DNA from: Paenibacillus agri
Lineage (GTDB): Bacteria > Bacillota > Bacilli > Paenibacillales > Paenibacillaceae
Direction: 5' to 3'
DNA length: 64,000 bases
Assembly (NCBI RefSeq): GCF_013359945.1
Contig: NZ_JABWCS010000201.1
Coordinates: 62,001 to 126,000, forward strand
The notes under the pieces were generated by a model. That model was not told the DNA's origin, did not search any database, and saw only the letters and a program-made list of their open reading frames with translations. Shown piece after piece: positions 9,411 to 18,510 of the stretch (its first letter is position 1; every line of letters starts with the position of its first letter). The position numbers and the translations under genes were made by a program.

Positions 9411-9430
9411 CGCAGCCGCTTGCGAGGATT
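9411..9430 (-). terminator. Short GC-rich hairpin after the DUF1877 gene
   Basis: On the minus strand, CCTCGCA-loop-TGCGGGG is followed by TTTATG. The stem is short and the T-run poor, so termination is uncertain. Confidence 0.4.
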
Positions 9431-9443
9431 CAAATTATTGGAA

Positions 9444-9932
9444 TCAGAAAATATAGAAGATGAGACCTTTACCCTCGGCTGCAGTTTGGCTGTAGAAACG
9501 CTGAATTTCGTTAAAATACTGAAGCATATAGCCAAAGAACTCGTCCTTATCCTCGTCTGAAACAGTTTCAGGGTCAAGGGGATATACCTCCTCCTTAACC
9601 ATGGCCGGGAAATCATACCGCAGGCGGAGCTGCTCTTCATCCAGCTCAGACATAGCCTGAAGCGCTTCTGCAACTTGCCCGGCGTGTAAGGAGAACGCCC
9701 CGAATGAGCCGAATTCGATACCTTTGTCTGACGTCAGCGGAACAACATAGCCAAGAGGGGCATCTCCATCGGAAATAACTCCACAAAGCAAATAGTGAAT
9801 TGCCTCCCAGGATCTATCAATATCCAGTCCAGGATAATCGTCTATTTTCAAACTCTTCAATGCAATCTCGCCTGCTGCGATTTGCTGCACCAGATTGTCA
9901 TCCATAGCAAAGTAATATCCACGCATTCCCAT
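9444..9932 (-). CDS. YfbM-like protein, DUF1877 family
   Basis: 162 aa. The start MGMRGYYFAMDDNLVQQI and the middle LDIDRSWEAIHYLLCG match the DUF1877/YfbM pattern (MGM.GY....., LDIDKxWDxLHxxL). The family is widespread, small, cytosolic and without an assigned biochemical role. The C-terminus carries conserved FGYMLQYFNEIQRFYSQTAAEGKGLIFYI. It stands alone, without an operon partner. Confidence 0.8.
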   Translation of the reverse strand: MGMRGYYFAMDDNLVQQIAAGEIALKSLKIDDYPGLDIDRSWEAIHYLLCGVISDGDAPLGYVVPLTSDKGIEFGSFGAFSLHAGQVAEALQAMSELDEEQLRLRYDFPAMVKEEVYPLDPETVSDEDKDEFFGYMLQYFNEIQRFYSQTAAEGKGLIFYIF

Positions 9933-10086
9933 GTCGTCATCCTTCTTTCCATTTTTAGTAATGACTATACTGGCCTTTCAAAATGTAACATCGGGGAATT
10001 ATTTTCATTAATTAATTCTCCCATCACTCTATTTATTCGTCAAATAACCAATTCAAATTAACGTCCATGTGCTAATCTCTCAAAGA

Positions 10087-10116
10087 TTGACAGATTGTAA
10101 GCAATAGAACTATAAT
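10087..10116 (+). promoter_or_regulatory. Sigma-A promoter of the OsmC gene
   Basis: TTGACA (10087-10092), 18-bp spacer, TATAAT (10111-10116): both boxes match consensus. The OsmC start is 90 nt downstream of the -10 box. Confidence 0.8.
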
Positions 10117-10205
10117 CTAAATTAATCAAAGTTAAATACTAGGATTTAAAACACCGCGAAGCTTCCCATCACTTTATGGAGCGTCCAGAAAAAGGAGCCT
10201 ACCTC

Positions 10206-10649
10206 ATGCCAAATGTTCAAACGTTCAAAGCCACTGCCCATCTGCAAGACGGCGTCAGAGTCGTAACGAAGGCAAGACAATTCGAACTCATCATCGACGA
10301 ACCTCAAAGCCTTGGAGGTACGGATACAGGAATGAATCCTGTCGAGGCTTTGCTTGCCTCTTTAGGCGCTTGCCAATCCATTGTAGCCCGAGTCTATGCT
10401 CCCAAGTTTGAAGTAGAGCTGGAAGATTTCAGAGTTGAAGTTGAAGGTGATCTGGATCTCGATGGATTTTTCAACCGATCTGAAGTCCGTCCAGGATACT
10501 CCGATATTCGCTACACCTTCTACATAAAATCCTCATCACCTGCCGAAAGGATCGAGCAATTCGTGCAATTTCTAGAGAGTAAATGCCCTGTAGGCGACAC
10601 CCTTGCCGCTCCAGTCAATCTCAAGTTGAACCGCATAGTAATTGAATAA
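10206..10649 (+). CDS. OsmC family protein (organic peroxide/redox protein)
   Basis: 147 aa. ATG 10206 has AAAGGAG 8 nt upstream; an earlier in-frame start at 10176 lacks an RBS. The motif GMNPVEALLASLGACQSIVA contains the first redox Cys, and ESKCPVGDTLAAPVN the second, matching the two peroxidatic/resolving cysteines of OsmC/Ohr proteins. It probably detoxifies hydroperoxides in the cytosol. It has its own consensus promoter and a strong terminator (10686-10735), so it is monocistronic. Confidence 0.9.
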   Translation: MPNVQTFKATAHLQDGVRVVTKARQFELIIDEPQSLGGTDTGMNPVEALLASLGACQSIVARVYAPKFEVELEDFRVEVEGDLDLDGFFNRSEVRPGYSDIRYTFYIKSSSPAERIEQFVQFLESKCPVGDTLAAPVNLKLNRIVIE

Positions 10650-10685
10650 TTGAAAATTAATAAACGGAATCGCTTTCAAGCTACA

Positions 10686-10735
10686 ATAGGGCTGTAGAGT
10701 TGCTACCTAGTAACTTTGCAGCCCTATAACTTTTA
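10686..10735 (+). terminator. Rho-independent terminator after the OsmC gene
   Basis: ATAGGGCTG...CAGCCCTAT with an inner AGTT/AACT stem, followed by ACTTTTATT. Confidence 0.8.
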
Positions 10736-10883
10736 TTCAGAATTGCATGATCCGATCTAACAAAAACTCTTATTGGCTCTGCCACAAGCTGCTGCAATAA
10801 AGTTGACTCAATCATCTCCACCATTCCTTCATCATATAATTTCATATAATGCGACTAATTATTGTCTTCGGAGGTACCCAAGA

Positions 10884-12776
10884 ATGAGCGATGTTCTTAG
10901 CGCAGTAGATAAGGAAATTGACCGGATGACATCATTTCTGTTGCAGCAGCAGCGGCAAGACGGATCGTGGCATTATTGTTTTGAGAACGGAATCGTCATT
11001 GATGCCTATGTCATTATTCTGTTTCGGATATTGAATGTGCAGAATGAGAAACTGATCCGGCAGCTGTATGACCGTATCCTTAACGAACAGCAGCCAGGAG
11101 GGTTCTGGAGATTATACCCAGATGAAGAGGATGGGAACTTATCCGCAACTGTGGAAGCTTACTACGCCCTGCTCTATTCCGGATACAGCAAAATCACAGA
11201 CGAGCCTATCCAGCGAGCCAAGCGTTATATCCAGTCCAAAGGTGGACTTGCAAAAGTCACCAGCATTTTAACTAAAGCCATTCTCGCCGCTACCGGGCAA
11301 GCCAAGTGGCCCTTATCGATCTCCCTCATTCCGCTGGAAGTGCTAATGTTCCCCAATTATTTTCCTATTAACTATTACGAGTTCTCCGGTTATTCAAGAG
11401 TTCACCTCACCCCTATGCTGATCATGGCCGATCGGCGCTTCTCGATTACAACAGCCGATGCTCCCGAGCTGTCAGACCTCATGGATACACGAGTAGATGC
11501 TGAGGAGCCAATTTCACGCGAATATCAGGAAATGCAGAAAGACATTCATTCCGGTCTAAGCAGACTTATTGGTACACCCCGCTCTATCCATGAAGCCGCC
11601 AGGACCAAGGCAGAACAGTTCATGCTCCAGCGCATCGAATCTGACGGCACCCTTTACAGCTACGCTACCAGTACAATTCTGATGATTTTTGCCCTGCTGG
11701 CCCTGAAATACGATCAACAACACCCTCTAATTACCGAAGCGATTACAGGACTTACCGCGATGCAATATCGTTCCCCAGGCAAAACAACGATGCAAAACTC
11801 TCCTTCCACCGTGTGGGATACCGCGCTAATTTCCTACGCTTTGCAAGAGTCCCGAATAGGCGATGATCACAAGGCCATTACGCAAGCTGCATCCTATTTG
11901 CTGCCCAGACAGCATCATAAACTAGGAGATTGGAGCATCCACAATCACAGCATAGAACCGGGAGGATGGGGATTTTCCGAATCCAATACGATCAATCCGG
12001 ATGTTGATGACACGACAGCGGCATTACGGGCGATTCATAGCTTGTCTAGGACATCCGGGCCATACCAGGAGTCTTGGAATCGCGGACTGAATTGGGTACT
12101 GTCCATGCAGAATAAAGACGGCGGCTGGCCGGCTTTTGAAAAGAACACCAACAAAGAAATGCTCACATGGCTCGCTATCGACGGTGCCAAATCGGCTGCC
12201 ACCGATCCCTCCGAGGCGGACCTTACGGGTCGTACCTTAGAGTATCTCGGGAACTTTGCCGGGCTGGATATGCGGTATGAGTTCATCAAACGGGGAAGTA
12301 AGTGGCTGATCCAAAATCAGGAGAAGGATGGTTCATGGTACGGAAGATGGGGCGTTTGTTATATCTATGGGACATGGGCCGCGTTGACGGGTTTGGTGGC
12401 TGTGGGCGTGCCGACAAGTCATGATTCCGTGCAAAAAGGAGCACAGTGGCTCTTAAGCATCCAGAACCCGGACGGCGGATGGGGAGAATCCTGTCATAGC
12501 GACCGGCTTCTGCATTATGTGCCTTTAAGGGAAAGCACCCCCTCACAGACTGCCTGGGCGCTAGATGCTCTAATCGCAACGCAGCCAAAGGCAACACCTG
12601 CAATAAATCAAGGCATCCGTAGGCTTATTACCTTCATGCATGAAGACGATTGGAAGACTACCTATCCAACAGGCGCTGGCCTCCCTGGAAACTTTTACAT
12701 CCATTATCATAGCTACCGCTACATCTGGCCACTGCTCGCACTGAGTCATTATAGAAAGAAATACGGAGATTGCTAG
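10884..12776 (+). CDS. sqhC: Squalene-hopene/sporulenol cyclase family triterpene cyclase
   Basis: 630 aa, close to Bacillus sporulenol synthase and squalene-hopene cyclases. ATG 10884 has GGAGG 9 nt upstream. The catalytic DxDD motif is visible as D373-V-D-D376. Several QW-type repeats follow (GGWGFSESN, DGGWPAFEKN, DGSWYGRWGVCYIYGTW, DGGWGESCHSD). The enzyme protonates and cyclises a linear C30/C35 polyprene at the membrane. In B. subtilis the product is sporulenol, a spore lipid. In this germination-gene-rich region a spore role is plausible, but hopene formation cannot be excluded. No prenyl synthase partner is nearby. Confidence 0.92.
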   Translation: MSDVLSAVDKEIDRMTSFLLQQQRQDGSWHYCFENGIVIDAYVIILFRILNVQNEKLIRQLYDRILNEQQPGGFWRLYPDEEDGNLSATVEAYYALLYSGYSKITDEPIQRAKRYIQSKGGLAKVTSILTKAILAATGQAKWPLSISLIPLEVLMFPNYFPINYYEFSGYSRVHLTPMLIMADRRFSITTADAPELSDLMDTRVDAEEPISREYQEMQKDIHSGLSRLIGTPRSIHEAARTKAEQFMLQRIESDGTLYSYATSTILMIFALLALKYDQQHPLITEAITGLTAMQYRSPGKTTMQNSPSTVWDTALISYALQESRIGDDHKAITQAASYLLPRQHHKLGDWSIHNHSIEPGGWGFSESNTINPDVDDTTAALRAIHSLSRTSGPYQESWNRGLNWVLSMQNKDGGWPAFEKNTNKEMLTWLAIDGAKSAATDPSEADLTGRTLEYLGNFAGLDMRYEFIKRGSKWLIQNQEKDGSWYGRWGVCYIYGTWAALTGLVAVGVPTSHDSVQKGAQWLLSIQNPDGGWGESCHSDRLLHYVPLRESTPSQTAWALDALIATQPKATPAINQGIRRLITFMHEDDWKTTYPTGAGLPGNFYIHYHSYRYIWPLLALSHYRKKYGDC

Positions 12777-12830
12777 ATCAATGAATTCATCGTAGAATTA
12801 CGTTGTTGAACTGTCGAGGGGGAACTTACC

Positions 12831-13559
12831 ATGAACATCCATAGAGAACTTATAGCAGAACGACGAACCTATACCGCCTCTCGGGTGACACACTCCCACC
12901 CCTATGCGCAATTAATTTTGCCACTGCAAGGTGAAATGGCTATTGAGGCAGGCGCTGAAAATTATGTACTGGATGACGAGCTATTATTTTACGTCCCTCC
13001 TCAATGCGATCATTCTTTTCATTCTAATGTACGTAATGAGTTTCTGGTGTTGGATATTCCAGATGTGATGATTTCATCCAGCAGGCTGGAGCATAAAGGC
13101 ACCACATATGCGTTAAACAACAAGTGGAAAGGCATCCGGTATCTCATCCTGAATGAATTGAACCAAGAAGCGGCCTCTCCCTCTGCACTTAAGGAACTGT
13201 TTCCGTATATTTCGCATAATTTAATCAGCCAGCGGCAGCCTAAATCCATCCAGTATATTCATGCGCATTATCACGAGAATATATCGGTGCAGCAGTTGGC
13301 GGAGCTGGAGCATTACAACCGGTCATATTATTCAGACTGGTTTGTTAGAGAAACGGGGTCAACACCGTCCAGTTATCTGCAAGAAGTCCGGTTGAATAAA
13401 GCGAAGCAATTACTGCGAGAGACTAACTACTCCATCTTGCAAATCGCCCTTCAAGTAGGCTTGGAGCATCAATCCTCCTTAACGCGTTTGTTCCAGCAAT
13501 TCGAAAAGACCACCCCGAGCCAATACCGCAAACAGCATGCCACATCTGGCACGGAGTAA
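12831..13559 (+). CDS. AraC family regulator with N-terminal cupin
   Basis: 242 aa. An N-terminal cupin-like sensor (HSHPYAQLILPLQGEMAI) is followed by two C-terminal helix-turn-helix motifs from about residue 140 (ISVQQLAELEHYNRSYYSDWFVRETGSTPSSYLQEVRLNKAKQLL and SILQIALQVGLEHQSSLTRLFQQ). RBS GAGGGGGAA precedes ATG. The downstream same-strand gene is a DMT exporter, with a large imperfect inverted repeat (13615-13646) between them, so this regulator may control that transporter. Confidence 0.88.
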   Translation: MNIHRELIAERRTYTASRVTHSHPYAQLILPLQGEMAIEAGAENYVLDDELLFYVPPQCDHSFHSNVRNEFLVLDIPDVMISSSRLEHKGTTYALNNKWKGIRYLILNELNQEAASPSALKELFPYISHNLISQRQPKSIQYIHAHYHENISVQQLAELEHYNRSYYSDWFVRETGSTPSSYLQEVRLNKAKQLLRETNYSILQIALQVGLEHQSSLTRLFQQFEKTTPSQYRKQHATSGTE

Positions 13560-13614
13560 AATCAACCTGAAATTCAGACAAAAGAGCCCACCCTTTAGCC
13601 TGTAAAATGAATAT

Positions 13615-13646
13615 GAACTTGACCCGTACAAGTACACGGCAAGTTC
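13615..13646 (+). promoter_or_regulatory. Imperfect inverted repeat upstream of the DMT transporter
   Basis: Arms GAACTTG (13615-13621) and CAAGTTC (13640-13646) extend inward with 12 of 15 positions paired. There is no T-run, so this looks more like an operator than a terminator. The neighbouring AraC protein is a candidate ligand. Confidence 0.4.
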
Positions 13647-13710
13647 CCCTTATAACTGTGATTGCCTGTAAATCGCGGTTTTTGGGCATTTCATTTGAAG
13701 GAGCAGAATC

Positions 13711-14598
13711 ATGTCGACAGCATTGGGTTTATTATTCACATTGTTATGGTCTTCTGCGGCCATAGCCACGAAGTTCGGGATGGAATCTACAACACCTCTG
13801 GCATTGGCCACGTTTCGCTTTCTTTCGGCCGGACTGCTGCTTTTTCTGTATGTGTATGGATTGAACAGGAGATTCCCCTGGCCGAAGCCCCGGCAATGGC
13901 TACCACTAATCGCGCTGGGCCTCTTGAATACAACAATTTACTTGGGTGCGACCTTCTGGGCGTTAACCTATGTATCAGCGGGCTTGTTTAATTTGTTCGT
14001 GGCCACCAATCCTTTTCTCGTTGCCCTCCTCTCCTATCTTTGGCTGAAGCGGAGCATTTCGATAAAAGAGTGGCTGGGGATGCTGGTCGCAGCCATCGGA
14101 TTGTTGATCGCGACCTGGCCGTCTATCGCAGGTGGCGAGGCTAGCATAAGCGGGTTAATCATTTTAGGAATTGGGATGCTTTCGATGGCAGTAGGAAGTG
14201 TTTTTTTCAAAAAGGTCAATCTGGATTTACCCAGCATCGTGATCAACACGTGGCAGTTATGTATCGGCGGTATCGTAGCACTGCCCATTGCCTATTTTCT
14301 CGAAAAGGATACCTTTTTCTTCAAACCAGATATGCATCTCCTTGGCTCGCTGATTTGGTTGGTCTTCGTCATCTCGATAGGGACCATGCTGCTGTGGTTC
14401 TTCCTGCTGAAGCAAGATCCTGTAAGAGCTAACAACTGGTTGTTTATGACGCCCATCTTCGGCTTCATTCTCTCCGCGGTTGTTCTCCATGAACAAGTGA
14501 CCTCCTTCGATATCGTAGCAACTGTCGTTGTAGTGATTGGGCTATTCTTATCAGGCAACATTAAGCTATTGGCAAAAGTTAAACCTCGAAAGAACTGA
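13711..14598 (+). CDS. DMT superfamily EamA-type transporter
   Basis: 295 aa with ten hydrophobic segments arranged as two EamA repeats. The first begins LGLLFTLLWSSAAIATKFGM, a typical EamA start. The second begins near SISGLIILGIGMLSMAVGSVFFKK. Family members are inner-membrane metabolite exporters; the substrate cannot be read from sequence. RBS GAAGGAG lies upstream of ATG. It follows the AraC regulator and ends before a strong bidirectional terminator. Confidence 0.88.
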   Translation: MSTALGLLFTLLWSSAAIATKFGMESTTPLALATFRFLSAGLLLFLYVYGLNRRFPWPKPRQWLPLIALGLLNTTIYLGATFWALTYVSAGLFNLFVATNPFLVALLSYLWLKRSISIKEWLGMLVAAIGLLIATWPSIAGGEASISGLIILGIGMLSMAVGSVFFKKVNLDLPSIVINTWQLCIGGIVALPIAYFLEKDTFFFKPDMHLLGSLIWLVFVISIGTMLLWFFLLKQDPVRANNWLFMTPIFGFILSAVVLHEQVTSFDIVATVVVVIGLFLSGNIKLLAKVKPRKN

Positions 14599-14616
14599 AC
14601 CAAGCGTCCCACAGTG

Positions 14617-14664
14617 AAAAAACCGTAGCTTCTGCACAAGAAGTGCAATGACTACGGTTTTTTT
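14617..14664. terminator. Bidirectional terminator between the DMT and aldo/keto reductase genes
   Basis: AAAAAACCGTAG...CTACGGTTTTTTT with inner GCAC/GTGC stem. It can serve the plus-strand transporter and the convergent minus-strand reductase (ends 14721). Confidence 0.85.
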
Positions 14665-14720
14665 GTGTGTTGTATTGCTTATTTCATAAAGGCTTCTCGC
14701 AACGCCTACAAACCATCACT

Positions 14721-15734
14721 TTAGTTATTGACCGGAAGCGGTGCGTCATGGGTTACCAGCTTCTGTTCACGCAATTCTCGCCAAAATGCATTCGGGATCA
14801 CTTCGTTCAGCGCAGCCTGATCCTCAGCAATCCGTTCAGGACGGCTGGCCCCGGGGATTACGGCAGCCACTGCCGGATGAGCCAGAGAAAATTGCAGGGC
14901 AGCAGCTTTAATGCTGATCTGATGCCGCCGCGCAATATTTTTAATTCGCTCGACCTTAGATATGATCTCCGGCGATGCTTCTTGGTACTCAAAGTGAGTA
15001 CCTCCTGCCAGAATACCCGAACTATACGGGCCACCAACAATAATATTGACGTTCTTCTTGGCGGCGTCGTTCATCACTCGTTGCAACGCCCGTTCATGAT
15101 CTAACAATGTATAGCGACCTGCTAGCAAGCATACATCTGGCTGTGCTTCTTCCAATTCCAAAGCGATCTCAATCGGCTCTACGCGGTTCACGCCAAGACC
15201 CCAAGACTTGATCACGCCCTCTTCACGTAAACGTGTCAACACACGAAACGCTCCAGTACGAGCGATTTCAAATTGCGCTAGCCATTCATCACCATAAAAG
15301 TCCTGGGCGATATCATGAACATAGACGATATCCAAATGATCCGTCTTCAGCCGATTAAGGCTCTGCTCAATAGAGCGTAGAGTCGCATCTGCGCTATAGT
15401 CGTTGACCAACTTGTTCTTACGACCGAATTCAAACAATCCACCCTTCTCTCCCAAGTCACGAGCAGCCGGATCCTCCAGCTCGTCCATAATCAAGCGTCC
15501 CACTTTGGTACTTAACAAATAATCCTCACGACGGCGGGTGGACAATGCTTCCCCAAGTCGAATTTCCGCCAGCCCAGCTCCGTAGAATGGTGCTGTATCA
15601 AAATAACGAATTCCCTGCTCCCAGGCAGCATTTACTGTCGCCATGGCTTCTTCTTCCGGAATGTTACGGAACATATTGCCTAATGGAGCACTCCCAAATC
15701 CAATCTTACCTTGCAGCACAGTTCTTATATTCAT
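14721..15734 (-). CDS. Aldo/keto reductase, D-threo-aldose 1-dehydrogenase/pyridoxal dehydrogenase-like
   Basis: 337 aa. It has the AKR barrel signature: GFGSAPLGNMF at the N-terminus, the catalytic-region YFDTAPFYGAGLAEIRLG with the conserved Asp and Tyr (residues about 46-51), and LSTKVGR containing the active-site Lys. The segment DIVYVHDIAQDFYGDE and the overall layout fit the D-threo-aldose 1-dehydrogenase/pyridoxal 4-dehydrogenase subgroup. It is an NAD(P)H-dependent cytosolic enzyme with uncertain substrate. RBS AGGAGG lies 7 nt before ATG. Confidence 0.88.
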   Translation of the reverse strand: MNIRTVLQGKIGFGSAPLGNMFRNIPEEEAMATVNAAWEQGIRYFDTAPFYGAGLAEIRLGEALSTRRREDYLLSTKVGRLIMDELEDPAARDLGEKGGLFEFGRKNKLVNDYSADATLRSIEQSLNRLKTDHLDIVYVHDIAQDFYGDEWLAQFEIARTGAFRVLTRLREEGVIKSWGLGVNRVEPIEIALELEEAQPDVCLLAGRYTLLDHERALQRVMNDAAKKNVNIIVGGPYSSGILAGGTHFEYQEASPEIISKVERIKNIARRHQISIKAAALQFSLAHPAVAAVIPGASRPERIAEDQAALNEVIPNAFWRELREQKLVTHDAPLPVNN

Positions 15735-15910
15735 AAACCCTCCTGAGTTGTTAAATTTAGAGAAAATACCCGTTCACTCCTGAACAAGCAGTGTTTCATC
15801 CTCTGACAAGACTCATTATGATACATATAAAGTAAAAAGAAAATTACGCACTTATAAGTACCATAGGCACCAAAAAGTAATCCAGTATTCCATTTCTTGA
15901 TGACTTAACA

Positions 15911-15940
15911 GAATATTTCACTGAAAAGAATGACACTATA
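15911..15940 (+). promoter_or_regulatory. Weak candidate forespore (sigma-G-like) promoter of germinant receptor operon 2
   Basis: GAATA (15911-15915) and CACTATA (15934-15940), separated by 18 nt, resemble the sigma-G boxes used by ger operons. The match is loose and rests on operon type. Confidence 0.3.
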
Positions 15941-15970
15941 AGGTAAAGATTAGCCGGTTTATTTAGGAGG

Positions 15971-17065
15971 ATGGGGAAAATAAAAACAAATATTTCGTTT
16001 ATTCAATCCACCATGATTATTATGCTGAGCACCGGCCTTCTAAATCATGTCATCATCATTCCTATCTTACTGGATGCAGCAAAGCGGGACGCTTGGATCT
16101 CGGTACTATTGGCAGGCGCATGTGCGTTAGTCTGGATTTTTATTCTGCACATTGGCAGCACCAAAATTAAGAAACAGCATCTTTTCGAATGGCTGGCAAA
16201 AGCGTATCATCCCATCGTCGGCCGTATTCTTGCCGTCTTCGCTAGCGTATATTTGTTTGTGATATGCATGCTTACAACCAGGGACACGGTTTATTGGGTG
16301 CATCTCACCTTCTCCCCAGAGACCCCCATACTGGTACTTACTTTCATCTTGCTTATTATTTCTGCTATAAATGCTTATTTAGGCATTCATTCCCTCGCTA
16401 ATACCGCCAGTATTTTATTGCCTTTTGTTGTTATATTGGGCTTTTTTATAATGTTCTCTAACACAACCCATAAAGATTATTCCTTGTTAAAACCAATCCT
16501 TGAGCATGGCATACAGCCAGTGTGGAACGGGACTCTCTACGTTGGAGCCGGTTTTGTTGAGGTTATCATGCTCGTATTTATGCAGCATCACATCAAATCT
16601 CGGCTCTCCTATATTTCATTTCTGATCATGACCCTGCTTATTTTGGGTCTCACCATGGGACCGATTATTGGAGCCATTGTTGAATTTGGTCCGGATGAGG
16701 CAGGTAAACTCAGATTTCCTGCATATGAAGAATGGCGATTACTGACGATTGGCAGTTACATAGAGCATTTAGACTTTTTTAGTGTTTACCAATGGTTCAG
16801 CGGTGCTTTTCTGAGAATTTCACTGACCATGTTCCTTATTCTCGACATATTCCAAATTCAAAGCAGAAAAATGAAGCTGTGGATACTTGGATGCATTTTT
16901 TTAACGATTGTAGTGTTCACAGCTATCCCTTTTAGTGATCGTTTTTTTCTGAAATTGTTATCTTCCTATGTGCTTCCCTTTTCTTTATGGGGGGTGCTGA
17001 TTTTTTCTATAGTTATTGCGGGGTTGATTAGCCTGGCTCATCGAAAGGGGAAAGCGACATCATGA
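15971..17065 (+). CDS. Spore germinant receptor subunit B, GerAB-type permease (operon 2)
   Basis: 364 aa, about ten hydrophobic helices, beginning with the family's short cytosolic lead and ISFIQSTMIIMLSTGLLNHVIIIPILLDAAKRDAWISVLLAG. RDAWIS is a conserved family segment. The ATG directly abuts AGGAGG (zero spacing), which is unusual; a weaker non-ATG start a few codons downstream is possible. It overlaps subunit A by 4 nt and heads a B-A-C operon. Confidence 0.9.
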   Translation: MGKIKTNISFIQSTMIIMLSTGLLNHVIIIPILLDAAKRDAWISVLLAGACALVWIFILHIGSTKIKKQHLFEWLAKAYHPIVGRILAVFASVYLFVICMLTTRDTVYWVHLTFSPETPILVLTFILLIISAINAYLGIHSLANTASILLPFVVILGFFIMFSNTTHKDYSLLKPILEHGIQPVWNGTLYVGAGFVEVIMLVFMQHHIKSRLSYISFLIMTLLILGLTMGPIIGAIVEFGPDEAGKLRFPAYEEWRLLTIGSYIEHLDFFSVYQWFSGAFLRISLTMFLILDIFQIQSRKMKLWILGCIFLTIVVFTAIPFSDRFFLKLLSSYVLPFSLWGVLIFSIVIAGLISLAHRKGKATS

Positions 17066-18510
17066 CGGAGCAAGAGCAAAAGAACTCCAAAAAAATCGAG
17101 GATGTAGTTACAACATTATTTGGAACCAGTTCAGATATTTTGAGAATGAATCTTTCTTTGTCTAACTCGGACTATGCCGTACAGCTCGTTTATTGCCAGG
17201 GATTGTGCGATGTAGTCAAAGTAGAGCAATCCATTATACCCGCATTAAAAGATATCCCAGAACCTATCCTTTCATCGGATGAGCTGGATCTTCAGCAGAA
17301 GGTTCCGTTTCATATGACTTCTCTGCCAATGGATGGGATCGAACAATCGATGAAAGAAACCGTGCTAGGCGGTGATCTTCTTCTGATATTTACTCCTTCG
17401 AATCAGTTATACACTGTGAAGTTGGCTGATCCACCTAAACGTCAGCCTGAGGAGCCAAATACGGAAGTGTCCACTAGGGGGCCGAAAGATGGATTTACAG
17501 AAGAATCCTTCACCAATATTGCCCTTATTCGAAAAAGACTCCAAACGGAATTATTAGCGGTTGAAGAATTCACGATCGGAACCAAAACCGCTACTAAAGT
17601 TCATCTCTTATATCTCAAGGACACGATCAAGCCTCATGTTTTACATTTAATACAGACAAAGCTGGCTAATGTTCAAGTTAAAGGACTGATTAGCAGTACC
17701 CAGCTTGAAGAGAGCCTGACCAGATTTTCGCTATTTCCATTATTCTCTTACACAGGAAGACCTGACTACGCAGCGAATTCGCTTCTTCATGGTAAATTTG
17801 TACTTTTAACTAATGGTTCACCTACAGTAATCATGGCGCCGGTGACCTTTAACTTTTTGTTGAATTCTTCGGAAGATGCACATATGGTGAATGTCTTTGT
17901 TGCTTTTTCGAGGTTATTAAGAGTATTCGGAGTGTTGTTTTCATTATTTTTACCGGGTTTTTGGATCGCAATCACTACGTTTCACCAGGATCAAATCCCG
18001 TTTACATTGCTTGCAACCTTAGTCAACTCGAGACAGGGAGTGCCTCTTCCCGCTCCTTTAGAGGCGATTGTCATGCTTATTTTGTTTGAAATCTTCCGGG
18101 AAGCGGGCATGCGGTTGCCTTCCGCTTTTGGCCAGACTTTGTCGGTGGTGGGCGGTCTAATTATTGGTCAGGCGGCCATTTCTGCTGGAATTGCAGGTCC
18201 AGGTACTATTGTGGTTATAGCCATTTCAGTACTTGCCACCTTTACATTAGTAAATCAGTCATTAGTTAGCGTTGTTAGCTTGTTTCGAATTGCGGTGCTG
18301 ATCATTAGCGGGTTTCTTGGGTTATTTGGAACGATGATCTGTCTGCTTGTACTGATCCTCTTTTTGGTCAATTTACGTTCTTTCGGGACCTACTATCTTT
18401 CTCCTTTATCCCCGCCGAAGTTTAAGGAATGGTATAAGGTTATTTTCAGAATGCCGTGGGGGAAGAGAAGATTAACTGACAATACGGGGATTAAAGGACG
18501 AGAACGATAA
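17062..18510 (+). CDS. Spore germinant receptor subunit A, GerA family (operon 2)
   Basis: 482 aa. The soluble N-terminal half contains the diagnostic PKRQPEEPNTEVSTRGPKDGF segment (residues about 125-150). The C-terminal membrane half contains GVPLPAPLEAIVMLILFEIFREAGMRLP. Length is normal. Start overlaps subunit B by ATGA, and the stop overlaps the C start by one nucleotide (TAATG), so the three genes are translationally coupled. Confidence 0.93.
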   Translation: MTEQEQKNSKKIEDVVTTLFGTSSDILRMNLSLSNSDYAVQLVYCQGLCDVVKVEQSIIPALKDIPEPILSSDELDLQQKVPFHMTSLPMDGIEQSMKETVLGGDLLLIFTPSNQLYTVKLADPPKRQPEEPNTEVSTRGPKDGFTEESFTNIALIRKRLQTELLAVEEFTIGTKTATKVHLLYLKDTIKPHVLHLIQTKLANVQVKGLISSTQLEESLTRFSLFPLFSYTGRPDYAANSLLHGKFVLLTNGSPTVIMAPVTFNFLLNSSEDAHMVNVFVAFSRLLRVFGVLFSLFLPGFWIAITTFHQDQIPFTLLATLVNSRQGVPLPAPLEAIVMLILFEIFREAGMRLPSAFGQTLSVVGGLIIGQAAISAGIAGPGTIVVIAISVLATFTLVNQSLVSVVSLFRIAVLIISGFLGLFGTMICLLVLILFLVNLRSFGTYYLSPLSPPKFKEWYKVIFRMPWGKRRLTDNTGIKGRER

